Of a DNA stretch of 64,000 nt, positions 35,458-43,831 are shown piece after piece. Position 1 is the first letter of the stretch; each line of letters opens with the position of its first letter. Below the pieces are notes generated by a model, which saw only the letters and a program-made list of their open reading frames with translations, was not told the origin of the DNA and did no database searches. This DNA is from Paractinoplanes maris (GTDB lineage: Bacteria; Actinomycetota; Actinomycetes; Mycobacteriales; Micromonosporaceae), in the NCBI RefSeq assembly GCF_023544465.1, contig NZ_JALPVL010000007.1, positions 310,001 to 374,000 of the forward strand, written 5' to 3'. The translations under genes and the position numbers were made by a program.

Positions 35458-36902
35458 CCGCCACCGACCTGGTTCGCGCCGGTCAGGACACCCGGGACGG
35501 CAAGTACGGTGTCTTCGCGATCGGCCATTTCCAGCTCGCCCTGCCGCTGGAGGAACTGCGGGAGGTGATCCCGCGGCCGGTCACCTTCGAACCGCTGGCG
35601 GCCGGCGCCGCGGGTCTGATCGGCGCGGTGAACCTTCGCCACCAGGTGGTACCGGTGCTCGACCTGCGGCCTGCCATGGGGATCGCCGGCGACGACGCGC
35701 CGATGGACATCATCGTCGTGGTGATCCACGAGGACCACATCTTCGGCCTGCTCGCCGGCGACGTCCGGGGAGTGGTCGACCGGGCCGCACGGGCTGTTCC
35801 CACCGACAGCGCCGGGCTCACCACCGACGTCTTCGAACGGCCCGAGGACGGCAGCGTGGTGAGCCTGCTGAACAGCGCGGCGGTCCGCCGGCTGCCGGGC
35901 CTGCCGGCGGTGCGCGTCATCGAGCCCCGCACCGGCGACGACCTCGACGAGAACACCGGGGCGGCCGCCCCGCGGCGCACCATCATCCTGCTCAACACCG
36001 CGGCGATCGGGTTGTGCATCGACGTCAACCGGGTCCACTCGGTCATCCCCGAACTGCGGGTGAGACCGTCACCGATGACCGGTGGCGCGGTCCTGGGCGT
36101 GGTGACCATCGGTGACTACGAGGTCCCGGTGCTGGACCCGCTGATGCACCTCGGCCTGGGTGACCTGAACACGGCCCGGGCCGACCGCGGCGTGGCCCTG
36201 AGCTTCGACGAGGGCCTGCTGGTCTTCGCGGTCACCGAGGTGGAACAGATCGTCGCGGTGCCGGACAACGAGATCCTCCCGCTGCCCCCGTTCGCCGTAT
36301 CGGTACCCGACGCGCTGACCGGCATCGTGACCGGTCACGGCGATCGTCTCTACCTGATCCTGGACGAGGAGAAACTGCGGCGCGACCCCGGCCTGCGCGC
36401 GCTGGCCGCGCTGGGCATCGCGACCGGCACGGAGCAGGACATCGGCACGGCCAACGCCGAGGCCGCCTTCACCCCGCGGACATTCCTCACCTACAACGCC
36501 GGCGTGGACGTGGCGACCCTGCTCGACCAGATCGACGAGATCCTGCCCTACCCGGAGCACATCGTCCCGCTGGCCGGGCCCTTCCCCGGGGTGCGCGGGG
36601 TCTTCACGCACCGGGGACGGGTCATCCCGCTGGTCTGCCTGACCACCATGGTCGGCCACGTCCCGCCCGCCGACGGCCCGCCGGCCCGGGTCCTGGTCGT
36701 CCTGACCCCGTCCGGCTGTGTCGGCTTCGTCGTGCCGCACCTGCAAGCGATCGAGCAGACGGTCTGGGAGGAAGAGCCCGGGCAACGGACCACCCGGCCC
36801 GAGGCCCCGCTGTCCTCCAGCCCGCTGGTCGAAGTGACCGAAGGCGGCCGGCGGCGGACACTGCCGCACATCGACCTGCTGGGCCTGGCCGCCGCGCTGT
36901 GA
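35454..36902 (+). CDS. Triple CheW-domain coupling protein
   Basis: 482 residues from GTG 35454, overlapping the chemoreceptor stop as GTGA. Three consecutive CheW-like domains start near residue 17 (GVFAIGHFQLALPLEELREV), 172 (IILLNTAAIGLCIDVNRVHS) and 341 (FLTYNAGVDVATLLDQIDEI). Each has the central G(A/V)..(L/I)R or VVTIGDYEVPVLD type strand pair. Ordinary CheW has one domain and links receptors to CheA. Three in one chain, coupled to a receptor, suggests a scaffold dedicated to this receptor. No cheA, cheB, cheR or cheY is present here. Confidence 0.9.
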   Translation: MTATDLVRAGQDTRDGKYGVFAIGHFQLALPLEELREVIPRPVTFEPLAAGAAGLIGAVNLRHQVVPVLDLRPAMGIAGDDAPMDIIVVVIHEDHIFGLLAGDVRGVVDRAARAVPTDSAGLTTDVFERPEDGSVVSLLNSAAVRRLPGLPAVRVIEPRTGDDLDENTGAAAPRRTIILLNTAAIGLCIDVNRVHSVIPELRVRPSPMTGGAVLGVVTIGDYEVPVLDPLMHLGLGDLNTARADRGVALSFDEGLLVFAVTEVEQIVAVPDNEILPLPPFAVSVPDALTGIVTGHGDRLYLILDEEKLRRDPGLRALAALGIATGTEQDIGTANAEAAFTPRTFLTYNAGVDVATLLDQIDEILPYPEHIVPLAGPFPGVRGVFTHRGRVIPLVCLTTMVGHVPPADGPPARVLVVLTPSGCVGFVVPHLQAIEQTVWEEEPGQRTTRPEAPLSSSPLVEVTEGGRRRTLPHIDLLGLAAAL

Positions 36903-36984
36903 CCAGTCGATGACGCCGGCGCCGAATCGGGGGATAACGGTTTTTTGAACCACGGGTAGAAAGTCTGCCGGTTCGGCCACATCT

Positions 36985-37003
36985 GCTTAACGCTGCCTTA
37001 AGC
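36985..37003. promoter_or_regulatory. Inverted repeat upstream of the GH16 gene
   Basis: GCTTAA, 7 bp, TTAAGC stands out as AT-rich in this region and lies 112 bp before the GH16 start. It is a candidate operator or promoter element. The remaining intergenic sequence (36903-37114) shows no sugar-repressor palindrome like that of the GH62 gene. Confidence 0.35.
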
Positions 37004-37114
37004 CAGCACGAACAGTCAGGCCGGGTCGGCCGTCCGGTGGTTACGGTGACGGCAGGCGGCCGAGGTTGGACATCGGGCGCCGGCTATCCCATCCCCTCCC
37101 CCGAGGAATCCCCG

Positions 37115-38356
37115 ATGCGTAGATCAAGGCTTTTCATCGGCGCGGCCGTCATCGCGGTGGCCCTGAGCGCCGGCTTGACCGTCGCCTCCAGGAGCGACAC
37201 AGCAGAAGCGGCTGTGGTGTGGAACGAAGACTTCAACGGTGCGGCCGGCTCCGGCGTCGACTCGTCGAAGTGGAACTTCGACACCGGTGGCAGTGGCTTC
37301 GGCAATCAGGAGCTGCAGTACTACAACAGCGGCACGAGCAACGTCGCCATGGACGGCCAGGGCCACCTGGTGATCACCGCCCGTAAGGGCAGCGGTGGCC
37401 ACAACGACTGCTGGAACGGCACCTGCCAGTTCACCTCCGGCCGCATTCAGACCGCCGGCAAGTTCACCCAGCAGTACGGGCACGTCGAGGCCCGCATCCA
37501 GGTCCCCAACGGCTCCGGCCTCTGGCCCGCCTTCTGGATGCTCGGCGGCGGCAACTGGCCGACCGACGGCGAGATCGACATCATGGAGGTCGTCGGCCGG
37601 GACCCCAACCGGCTCTTCGGCACCCTGCACGGCCCCGGCTACTCCGGCGGCGAATCGTTCGGCGGCAGCCTCGTCGCCGGCTCGCCGTGGTATCAGGCCT
37701 TCCACACGTACGCCGTGGACTGGTCACCCACTCAGATCGTCTGGACCGTGGACGGCCAGGAATACTTCCGGGCCACGCCGGCCTCCCTGGCGGCGGCCAA
37801 GAACGGCGCGCGCTGGGTCTTCGACCACCCGTTCTTCATCATCCTCAACCTCGCCGTCGGCGGTAACTTCGGCCAGGGCAACCCGGCCGGCCTGCCCAAC
37901 GAGAGCCGGATGCTGATCGACTACGTGCACGTCAGCACCTCGGCCGGCACGCCTGCTCCGCCGCCCGCCAGTGGCGGCAAAGCGCTCAAGTCGAGCCTGA
38001 GCGGCCGCTGCATCGACATCCCCGGCGGCAACGCGGTCGACGGGGCGCGCCTGCAGACGTACGACTGCAACGGCACCGCGGCGCAGCAGTGGGCAGCGAA
38101 CGGCGACGGCACGATGCGCTCCCTGGGCAAGTGCATGGACCCGGCCGGTGGCGCTCTGACCAACGGCACACCGATCCAACTGGTCGGCTGCAACGGCAAC
38201 CCCGTGCAGCGGTTCACCCTGTCCGACTCGGGTGACCTCGTGAACGTCTCCGCGAACAAGTGCGTCGACCTCAAGGATCGCAACACCGCCAACGGCGCCC
38301 AGCTCCAACTGTGGGACTGCTCCGGCGGCTCCAACCAGAAGTGGGCGCGCGCCTGA
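37115..38356 (+). CDS. Secreted GH16 endo-beta-glucanase with CBM13
   Basis: 413 residues from ATG 37115, with GAGGAA upstream. Signal peptide about 1-36 (cleavage near AEAA); GH16 domain about 37-290 with the catalytic motif GEIDIMEVVG (nucleophile and acid/base Glu with the central Asp), WPAFWMLGGGNWPTDGEID and LNLAVGGNF; a short Pro/Ala linker; and a ricin-type CBM13 (about 297-413) with repeated QxW (AAQQW, PVQRF, SNQKW). The motif context fits laminarinase-type endo-1,3-beta-glucanase. It is expected outside the cell, acting on fungal or algal glucan. Confidence 0.94.
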   Translation: MRRSRLFIGAAVIAVALSAGLTVASRSDTAEAAVVWNEDFNGAAGSGVDSSKWNFDTGGSGFGNQELQYYNSGTSNVAMDGQGHLVITARKGSGGHNDCWNGTCQFTSGRIQTAGKFTQQYGHVEARIQVPNGSGLWPAFWMLGGGNWPTDGEIDIMEVVGRDPNRLFGTLHGPGYSGGESFGGSLVAGSPWYQAFHTYAVDWSPTQIVWTVDGQEYFRATPASLAAAKNGARWVFDHPFFIILNLAVGGNFGQGNPAGLPNESRMLIDYVHVSTSAGTPAPPPASGGKALKSSLSGRCIDIPGGNAVDGARLQTYDCNGTAAQQWAANGDGTMRSLGKCMDPAGGALTNGTPIQLVGCNGNPVQRFTLSDSGDLVNVSANKCVDLKDRNTANGAQLQLWDCSGGSNQKWARA

Positions 38357-38372
38357 CCCGCTCAGCAACGTG

Positions 38373-38406
38373 AACGCCGGCCGCCCTCGTGGGCGGCCGG
38401 CGTTTT
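38373..38406 (+). terminator. Intrinsic terminator after the GH16 gene
   Basis: A perfect 14-bp stem (AACGCCGGCCGCCC with GGGCGGCCGGCGTT) with a TCGT loop runs into TTTT, 17 bp past the GH16 stop. This is the clearest Rho-independent terminator in the window. Confidence 0.92.
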
Positions 38407-38528
38407 CGATTCCGGCGCGGCATCGATCGGCTCGGCCGCCGGGTCAACGGAGTGTCGTTGCGGGCCCGGCACGACCACCTCCGCGCAACGTCTCGAGGGC
38501 GCCCCGCCCACTCGGCGAACGCGCCGCG

Positions 38529-39803
38529 CTACAGCACATCCGCTTCGGCCGGCGGGGCGGGACCGGCACCGGCCGGGGCCGGGGCCGGCGCTGAGGTGGA
38601 TCGGCCCAGGAGGGCGATCGCGCCCAGGGCCAGGGTGGCCAGCGCCACCACGATCAGCGTGGCGGGCAGCGACCAGATGCCCAGGGCCGCGCCGGCGGCC
38701 AGGGCCGCCACGCCCGAGCCGAGGTTGTAGGACGAGCCGATGGCGGCGTTGACGGCGGTGTGCCGGTCGTCGGGGAAGGCCGCGCCGACAAGGGTGTAGG
38801 CCACGATGTACATCGGTGTCAGGGCGGCGCCGACCAGGAAGCTGCCGATCACGACGACCGGGATCGTCTGGCTGACGGCGACCACTAGGACGCCGGTGCA
38901 GAGGATCAGGATGCCGGTGAAGTACCGCACCCACGGCCCGGGGCGCCGGCTCGAGAGGTGGCCGTAGACGATCCCGGCCAGGATGCCGCCCACCGAGTCC
39001 AGCGCCACCAGCACGCCGGCCAGTTCGGCGTTCGCGTGGCGCAGGGCCCAGGCCGGATAGCCCACGCTGAGCGCGCCCATCGCCAGGCCGACCGCGATCA
39101 TCGGGACGAGCAGCGCGGCCCCGTTGCGGGAGAGCAGCACCCCGATCGTGCGTTGCCGGGGGCGGTCGCCCGGTGGCCGGCTGCCGGTCGAGACCCGGTG
39201 GGCGCCGATCCGGTGGATCAGACCGCGGAACCACACTGTGCCGACCAGGGCGCACAGGCCGCCGGCGATGACCGCCCACTGGGCGCCGACGACCAGCCAG
39301 ATCCCCGAGGTCAGCAACGGCGCGACCACGAACGTGGCCTCCTCCACGACCGAGTCGAGCGCATGCAACCGGGTGTTCTTCCCGGCGTCCGGGCCGGCCA
39401 CCTCGGTCCACACCGAGCGCAGGACCGCGCTGTTGGGTGGCGCGAGGATGGCCGCCGACGCCGTCAGGACCAGGGCAGCGGCATAAGCGCCGACGCCGCC
39501 GTGCTGGGCCAGCAAGGCGGCCGCGGTGGCGACCACCGCAAAGGCGACCGCCATGGGCACGAGCATGCGGCGCGCACCGAACCGGTCGACCAGTGCGCCC
39601 TTGTGGGGCCCGGCCACGGCCGCCCCGATCAGGAACGCCGCGAACGACCCGCCCGCCCAGCCCAGCTCATTCTTGCTGGTGTAGATGGCGATCATGCCGA
39701 ACGGGACCATGCCGGCGGCGAGGCGGCCGATCGATACGGCCCCGATGATGCCGGCGACGCGGCTGTCGCGCAGGAGCGACAGGAAACCGGTCGGCTCAGT
39801 CAT
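38529..39803 (-). CDS. MFS transporter
   Basis: 424 residues from ATG 39803, with AAGGACG upstream. Twelve membrane segments in two halves joined by a basic cytoplasmic loop (STGSRPPGDRPRQRTIG). The conserved MFS loop between helices 2 and 3 reads GALVDRFGARRMLVP. A short Ala/Pro tail ends the protein. Exporters of this type handle drugs or small metabolites. The start overlaps the AlkX-like gene end by 8 bp, so it is the last gene of the minus-strand unit that includes the oxygenase and propeller genes; export of the product of that unit is a natural guess. Confidence 0.88.
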   Translation of the reverse strand: MTEPTGFLSLLRDSRVAGIIGAVSIGRLAAGMVPFGMIAIYTSKNELGWAGGSFAAFLIGAAVAGPHKGALVDRFGARRMLVPMAVAFAVVATAAALLAQHGGVGAYAAALVLTASAAILAPPNSAVLRSVWTEVAGPDAGKNTRLHALDSVVEEATFVVAPLLTSGIWLVVGAQWAVIAGGLCALVGTVWFRGLIHRIGAHRVSTGSRPPGDRPRQRTIGVLLSRNGAALLVPMIAVGLAMGALSVGYPAWALRHANAELAGVLVALDSVGGILAGIVYGHLSSRRPGPWVRYFTGILILCTGVLVVAVSQTIPVVVIGSFLVGAALTPMYIVAYTLVGAAFPDDRHTAVNAAIGSSYNLGSGVAALAAGAALGIWSLPATLIVVALATLALGAIALLGRSTSAPAPAPAGAGPAPPAEADVL

Positions 39804-40896
39804 GGTCACGTCCTTCGTACGCGATGGATTTGCTCCCGGTCCATCGGGCCACGATCTCGGCGCTCCGGTCGATGACTCCGGCCGGGAGGCCCGCGTCGAC
39901 CTCACCGTTCTCCATCACGAGCACGTCACCGCGCCGGCGCAGCGCGATCCGGCCGACGATCGCGTCGCCCAGCAGGATCGGGAGCGCGAAGTAGCCGAAC
40001 TCGCGCTTGGCAGCTGGCTTGTAGGCCTCGAGACGGTAGTCCTTGCCGAAGATCCGCAGCAGACGATCCCTGGTCCACACGAGCGGGTCGAAGGGGGACA
40101 ACGGGTTCGGAGCATCCTCGATGATCTTCTTGGTGGGATCGGCGGTGGGGGCGAGCCACACCGGGTCCTTCCAGCCGGCCACCGCCGCCTGCTCCAGCCC
40201 GAGGCCGGCCAGCGCGGTGCGGGCGGTGGTGGCGTGGATCCGGAAGTAGTCGGCCACGTCCTTGGTGGTGGCCACCCCCAGCGCGTCGATGGCCCGGCGG
40301 CACAGGCGCGCGACGCACTCGTCGTCGTTCAGTTCCACCGCCCGTACGTCCGGTGGGATGACCAGGTCGGGCCGGCAGTAGACGCGCTCCCAGCGGTCGC
40401 GCTCGGCGCAGACCGCTCCGCCGGTGGCGGCGAGCCACTCCAGTGCCCAGCGGTAGGGCGAGTCGCGCTCCCATCCGCTGCCTTTCATGCCGCCGAAGTC
40501 GCGCAGCCGTACCCGGCCGTCGGCCTCCAGCCGGGCTCGCGCGACCTCGACGGCGGCGAAGTCCACCGCCGGTCCGCGCCAGCCGTGCGCGCTGATGTGC
40601 CGGCGGCGGAAGCCGAAGGCCGGCCACAGGTCCATAGCGACCAGCGACAACGCGTGCGCCATGCCCTCGAAGGTGGCGCCCTCGCCGGCCGCCGTGCCGA
40701 CTTGGAGCACGACGTCGAGCGGGACGCCCCGACTGAGCAGCACGAGCTCGTGGGACCGGCGTACGGCCGACATCGAGTCGATCTGGACGCACCCGAGCCG
40801 GTCGAACACGGTCGTCGCCGACCGGGTCGGCTCGTCCAGGATCTGGGCGGCGATGGCGACGCTGCGCGCCTCGGCCGCCGTCAGCGTGGCGGTCAT
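39796..40896 (-). CDS. AlkX/YcaQ-like HTH_42 DNA glycosylase-family protein
   Basis: 366 residues from ATG 40896. It shows the YcaQ (HTH_42) signature: VQIDSMSAVRRSHELVLLSR near residues 36-55, where the QID triad matches the catalytic Q-aliphatic-D motif of AlkX; winged-helix repeats (DALGVATTKDVADYFRI); and the late LPILLGDAIVGRIALRRRG. Family members remove bulky alkyl adducts or unhook interstrand crosslinks and often act as self-resistance proteins next to biosynthetic genes for DNA-damaging products. ATGA overlaps couple it to the gene upstream, and it runs into the MFS gene. Confidence 0.82.
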   Translation of the reverse strand: MTATLTAAEARSVAIAAQILDEPTRSATTVFDRLGCVQIDSMSAVRRSHELVLLSRGVPLDVVLQVGTAAGEGATFEGMAHALSLVAMDLWPAFGFRRRHISAHGWRGPAVDFAAVEVARARLEADGRVRLRDFGGMKGSGWERDSPYRWALEWLAATGGAVCAERDRWERVYCRPDLVIPPDVRAVELNDDECVARLCRRAIDALGVATTKDVADYFRIHATTARTALAGLGLEQAAVAGWKDPVWLAPTADPTKKIIEDAPNPLSPFDPLVWTRDRLLRIFGKDYRLEAYKPAAKREFGYFALPILLGDAIVGRIALRRRGDVLVMENGEVDAGLPAGVIDRSAEIVARWTGSKSIAYEGRDHD

Positions 40897-41525
40897 GACG
40901 CTCGCAGTGACTCGGGACCGACCAGGACGATCCGCGCGATCTCCTGACCGCGGCGGATGCCCAGCTCGCGGCGGGGCTGAATGGCGATGCTGAAGCCGGT
41001 GCCGTGCATCCGGTCCAAGGACGCCGGGGTCAGCACACCCACCATGACGCCGAGGTCCGGCAGGTCCTCGCTGGGGAAGACCAGCACCGACATCGGCTGG
41101 AAGTCGTCCGGTGACCAGCCCATCCGCCATTCGACGGTGCCCTGGCCGTTCGGCACGAACATGCTCCCCCAGCCGTCGCCGTCACGGAACTCGTACAGGT
41201 GCAGCCACGGCGGACGGTCCATCGCCAGCGCCGTACCGCTGCGCAGCCAGACTTCGCTCCGGCCGACCGCCGCGGCCGCGGCCTCGGTCTCCTCCCCGGA
41301 GATCTCGACCTGCGGAAGCGGTGCGACCGTCACGTCGACCGGGCTGAGGATCCGCCAGCCGACGCGCTGACCGAGGACCCAGGGCGCGCAGAACTCGGGC
41401 TGGCGGGCGGCCCGCAGATGGCGGAAGTTCTCCCGGTAGAGACGTTCCCGCTCCTTCGCCGCGTCGAGGTCGACCGTGCGCCGCTCAGGCAGAACCGCCC
41501 ACGGCTGAAGGCGTACAAATTTCAT
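40893..41525 (-). CDS. Unknown protein, possibly DUF6065-like
   Basis: 210 residues from ATG 41525, with AAGGA upstream. Distinct features: an early MKFVRLQPW, a Trp/Arg-rich middle (FRHLRAARQPEFCAPWVLG, GWRILSPVDVTVAPLPQVEI) and LHLYEFRDGDGWGSMFVPNG. The style (a Pro-containing SPVDV segment after an aromatic WR strand) recalls DUF6065 proteins, but this is a loose resemblance. No membrane or signal segment. The stop overlaps the AlkX-like start as ATGA, and the beta-propeller gene lies 104 bp upstream with a hairpin between them. Confidence 0.6.
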   Translation of the reverse strand: MKFVRLQPWAVLPERRTVDLDAAKERERLYRENFRHLRAARQPEFCAPWVLGQRVGWRILSPVDVTVAPLPQVEISGEETEAAAAAVGRSEVWLRSGTALAMDRPPWLHLYEFRDGDGWGSMFVPNGQGTVEWRMGWSPDDFQPMSVLVFPSEDLPDLGVMVGVLTPASLDRMHGTGFSIAIQPRRELGIRRGQEIARIVLVGPESLRAS

Positions 41526-41542
41526 GCCGTCCTTCCATGGGT

Positions 41543-41572
41543 ACGTCGCCGGTGATCCCCCACCGGCGACGT
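41543..41572 (-). terminator. Hairpin upstream of the unknown gene
   Basis: ACGTCGCCGGT and ACCGGCGACGT form a perfect 11-bp stem with an 8-nt loop in the gap between the propeller gene and the 210-residue protein gene. It may reduce read-through or stabilise the upstream transcript. There is no U tract. Confidence 0.5.
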
Positions 41573-41629
41573 CCCCTCGTCGTCTGATCGCTCCCTCGTC
41601 CTCTTGTCGCTCCAGGACCGGCGCCGCTC

Positions 41630-42694
41630 TCAGCCGGCCGAGCCTACCGAACTGTCCGCGACGTGCTTCGCGTCGATGTCGACGTTGTCCAGGCTGACCC
41701 GGTCGGTGTCGAAGAGCGACACGCTGCACGGGCCGAAGCCGACCTGGATGTCGTCGAACACCGGCCGGCCGCCGGTCTCCTCGTCCGTACTGAGGTCGAC
41801 CCCGTCCATCTTGACCACGGTGATCGCGTGCGGCGCGCTGCCGGGCTGGCCGGCGTGCATCACAGTGCCACGGGCGAACGCCGCGGCGTAGATGGTGAAG
41901 TCGTTCTCGTCGACGGCGATGCCACGCGGCGAGGGACCGACCGGCAGGTACCGGGTCGCCTCGAAGGTGGACATGTCGATGACCGCGACCGTCGACTCGC
42001 GTTCCAGCGTCACCAGCGCGAACCGGTTGTCCGGCGAGAACGCGACCGCGCGGCCGCCCTGGCTCGTCACCGCGACCCGGTGCACGACCTTGTCGGTGGT
42101 CAGGTCGATGACCGGCACGTAGCCGACCGAGTTGCAGGCGACCAGCGCGTACCGGCCGGTGCGGTCGACGTTCAGGCTGTACGGGTGCGAGTTCTCCTGG
42201 ATGCGGATCCGGGCGATCTCGCGCACGTTGGTGACGTCGCCGTTGTGCAGGCCGGCGATGTCGATCTTCGCGAGGTAGCCGGAACCCCAGATGCACACGT
42301 AGGCGAAGTCGCCGACGATGGCCATGTGCCGGGGGTCACGGCCGACGGCGACCTGGGTCAGTTCCTCGCGGGACTCCAGGTCGACGATGGAGACGGTGTT
42401 CGAGCCGGAGTTCGAGACCAGCATGTAGCGGTCGCCGGGCAGGATACCGATGCCCCGGGGGCCGGAGCCCACGCTGATCCGGGCCACCTCCCGGTGCGTG
42501 AGGGCATCGATCTCCGAAACGGAGTTGGTCGAGGTGTTGGACACGAAGCCCCGCCCGTCACGGGTGAACTTGACGCTCCCGCGGGGAGCGTTGCCCACCG
42601 GGATGGCGGTGACATTCGTGTAGCCGTCCGCGTCCTTGCGGACGACGGAGATCTGGCCGGAGTCGGTGTCGGTGGAGAAGATTTCGATCGGCAC
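41630..42694 (-). CDS. YVTN/YncE-type beta-propeller protein
   Basis: 354 residues from GTG 42694, with AGGAG 8-9 nt upstream. It is built of repeats of about 40 residues with the YVTN-like pattern (GRGFVSNTSTNSVSEIDALT, DRYMLVSNSGSNTVSIVDLE, NRFALVTLERESTVAVIDMS), giving a six- or seven-bladed propeller. No signal peptide, so it should stay in the cytoplasm, unlike many YncE proteins. Some propellers are enzymes and others bind peptides. A 19-codon peptide ORF ends 9 bp before this start, and an oxygenase gene lies just beyond, so a role in handling that peptide is possible. Confidence 0.82.
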   Translation of the reverse strand: MPIEIFSTDTDSGQISVVRKDADGYTNVTAIPVGNAPRGSVKFTRDGRGFVSNTSTNSVSEIDALTHREVARISVGSGPRGIGILPGDRYMLVSNSGSNTVSIVDLESREELTQVAVGRDPRHMAIVGDFAYVCIWGSGYLAKIDIAGLHNGDVTNVREIARIRIQENSHPYSLNVDRTGRYALVACNSVGYVPVIDLTTDKVVHRVAVTSQGGRAVAFSPDNRFALVTLERESTVAVIDMSTFEATRYLPVGPSPRGIAVDENDFTIYAAAFARGTVMHAGQPGSAPHAITVVKMDGVDLSTDEETGGRPVFDDIQVGFGPCSVSLFDTDRVSLDNVDIDAKHVADSSVGSAG

Positions 42695-42703
42695 GAAAAG
42701 CTC

Positions 42704-42763
42704 CTAAACTGGATTGATGGCGCCTTTGCGGTTCGCGATCCGGGCAGCTTTCTTCGCGACCAT
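42704..42763 (-). CDS. 19-residue basic peptide ORF between oxygenase and propeller genes
   Basis: An ATG at 42763 opens a 19-codon frame, MVAKKAARIANRKGAINPV, ending at a TAG that forms part of the propeller gene's AGGAG site. GGAAAGGAG directly abuts the ATG; this is closer than normal, so initiation efficiency is uncertain. The peptide has six Lys/Arg residues and no acidic ones. Its codons are less GC-rich than the neighbours. It could be a ribosomally made precursor for the adjacent oxygenase, a leader peptide, or chance. No homologue is known to me. Confidence 0.4.
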   Translation of the reverse strand: MVAKKAARIANRKGAINPV

Positions 42764-42800
42764 CTCCTTTCCGAGAGAATGGACGAATGCCGTACGAGAT

Positions 42801-43466
42801 TCAGTCCCCAGCGGGTTTGAGATGAACTTCCTCGCCGAATGCGTAAGCCAGGTTCCAGGCGATAGAAATGCGCACGTCGGCGTCGCCGTACTGCGGAACG
42901 GCGTGTTTCATCCACCCGGGAATCAGGACGAGTTCGCCCGGCCGGGAGGAGATCCGCACTATCTGGCCCTCGCTCGCGAAGGTGATGCCGGGGTCGAAGA
43001 GGTCCACGTTGACCCGCGGATCGAACAGGTCGAGCTCGCAGGTGCTCGCCGACGCCACGTAATAGATGGCCGCGATCGCCGTGTTGGGATGGTTGTGGGC
43101 CGAGTGGTGGTCGCCGCCACGATAGATGCTCGCCCAGCTCCGCTGGGGCAAAATCTGCACGTCAGTGGCCGTCTTGGCGCCCACCGCCTCGTGCAGCGGC
43201 TCGCGCCGCACGGTCTCCACGAACGTCCGCGCCACGCCCAGCATCCACCCGGTCAGCCGGTCGACGGCCGGGTCGTCCCAGTCGGTGAGGTTGCCGACGG
43301 TCTCCGACTTGAAGGCGAGATCTTTGACCTCGGTGGTCATCCGGCGACGGACGGCATTGGTCAGCGCCTCGTTGATCTCGGTGCCGAAAGGGCAGGGTAC
43401 GCGAGCCGCCGGAGTGGCGAAAAGATTGAGCAGCTTGGCGCCGTTGCTCTCAGAACTCAATGTCAT
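42801..43466 (-). CDS. 2OG-Fe(II) oxygenase-like protein (TIGR02466 type)
   Basis: 221 residues. The cupin-like core has SWASIYRGGDHHSAHNHPNT near 112-131, holding the first metal His, and GELVLIPGWMKHAVPQYGDADVRISIAWNL, holding the distal His and the Arg that would bind 2-oxoglutarate. This arrangement matches the putative 2OG-Fe(II) oxygenases of TIGR02466, for which few substrates are known; relatives of this fold hydroxylate peptides or small molecules. First gene of the minus-strand set running to the MFS exporter. The AT-richer region upstream carries its promoter. Confidence 0.8.
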   Translation of the reverse strand: MTLSSESNGAKLLNLFATPAARVPCPFGTEINEALTNAVRRRMTTEVKDLAFKSETVGNLTDWDDPAVDRLTGWMLGVARTFVETVRREPLHEAVGAKTATDVQILPQRSWASIYRGGDHHSAHNHPNTAIAAIYYVASASTCELDLFDPRVNVDLFDPGITFASEGQIVRISSRPGELVLIPGWMKHAVPQYGDADVRISIAWNLAYAFGEEVHLKPAGD

Positions 43467-43831
43467 CCCCCGTGTCGGATGAGATAAGCCATTGATCGAC
43501 GTTATTGGCTGGCCGCCACGGATCAGGCTAACACTCGGTCAGCCGCTGTCAATGCCAACTATTACCGTGAGCACTGGGGGAAACACGAAGCGCTCCGGAA
43601 GATAAATCTTGTATTCAATGATCGAAAGGCCCGCCACCTGCCCGGGATCTCCGCCCCGCCCGTGCGGTCAGCCGAGAGCCAGGCGTTCGTGCCCTTCACC
43701 AGCCGGGCGACGTTCCCCGGATCTCCGCGTCGGCCAGCAGCGACGTGGTGGCGTCCGCGACGGCCCGGGCGGCAGGTGTCGCCGTGCCCAGGTTCAAGCC
43801 GAGTCGGTGACAGGCGACGCTGCGCCGGCCG
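43467..43831. other. Gene-free stretch with promoter region and a possible remnant
   Basis: The left half (43467-43620) is clearly lower in GC than the rest of the window and contains short inverted repeats (AGCCA with TGGCT around 43490-43515; AAGAT, AA, ATCTT at 43599-43610). It is the likely promoter of the oxygenase unit. The right half (43630-43800) gives coding-like minus-strand fragments in two frames (TPAARAVADATTSLLADAEI, then NVARLVKGTNAWLSAD), perhaps an eroded gene end. No family is recognisable. Confidence 0.45.
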
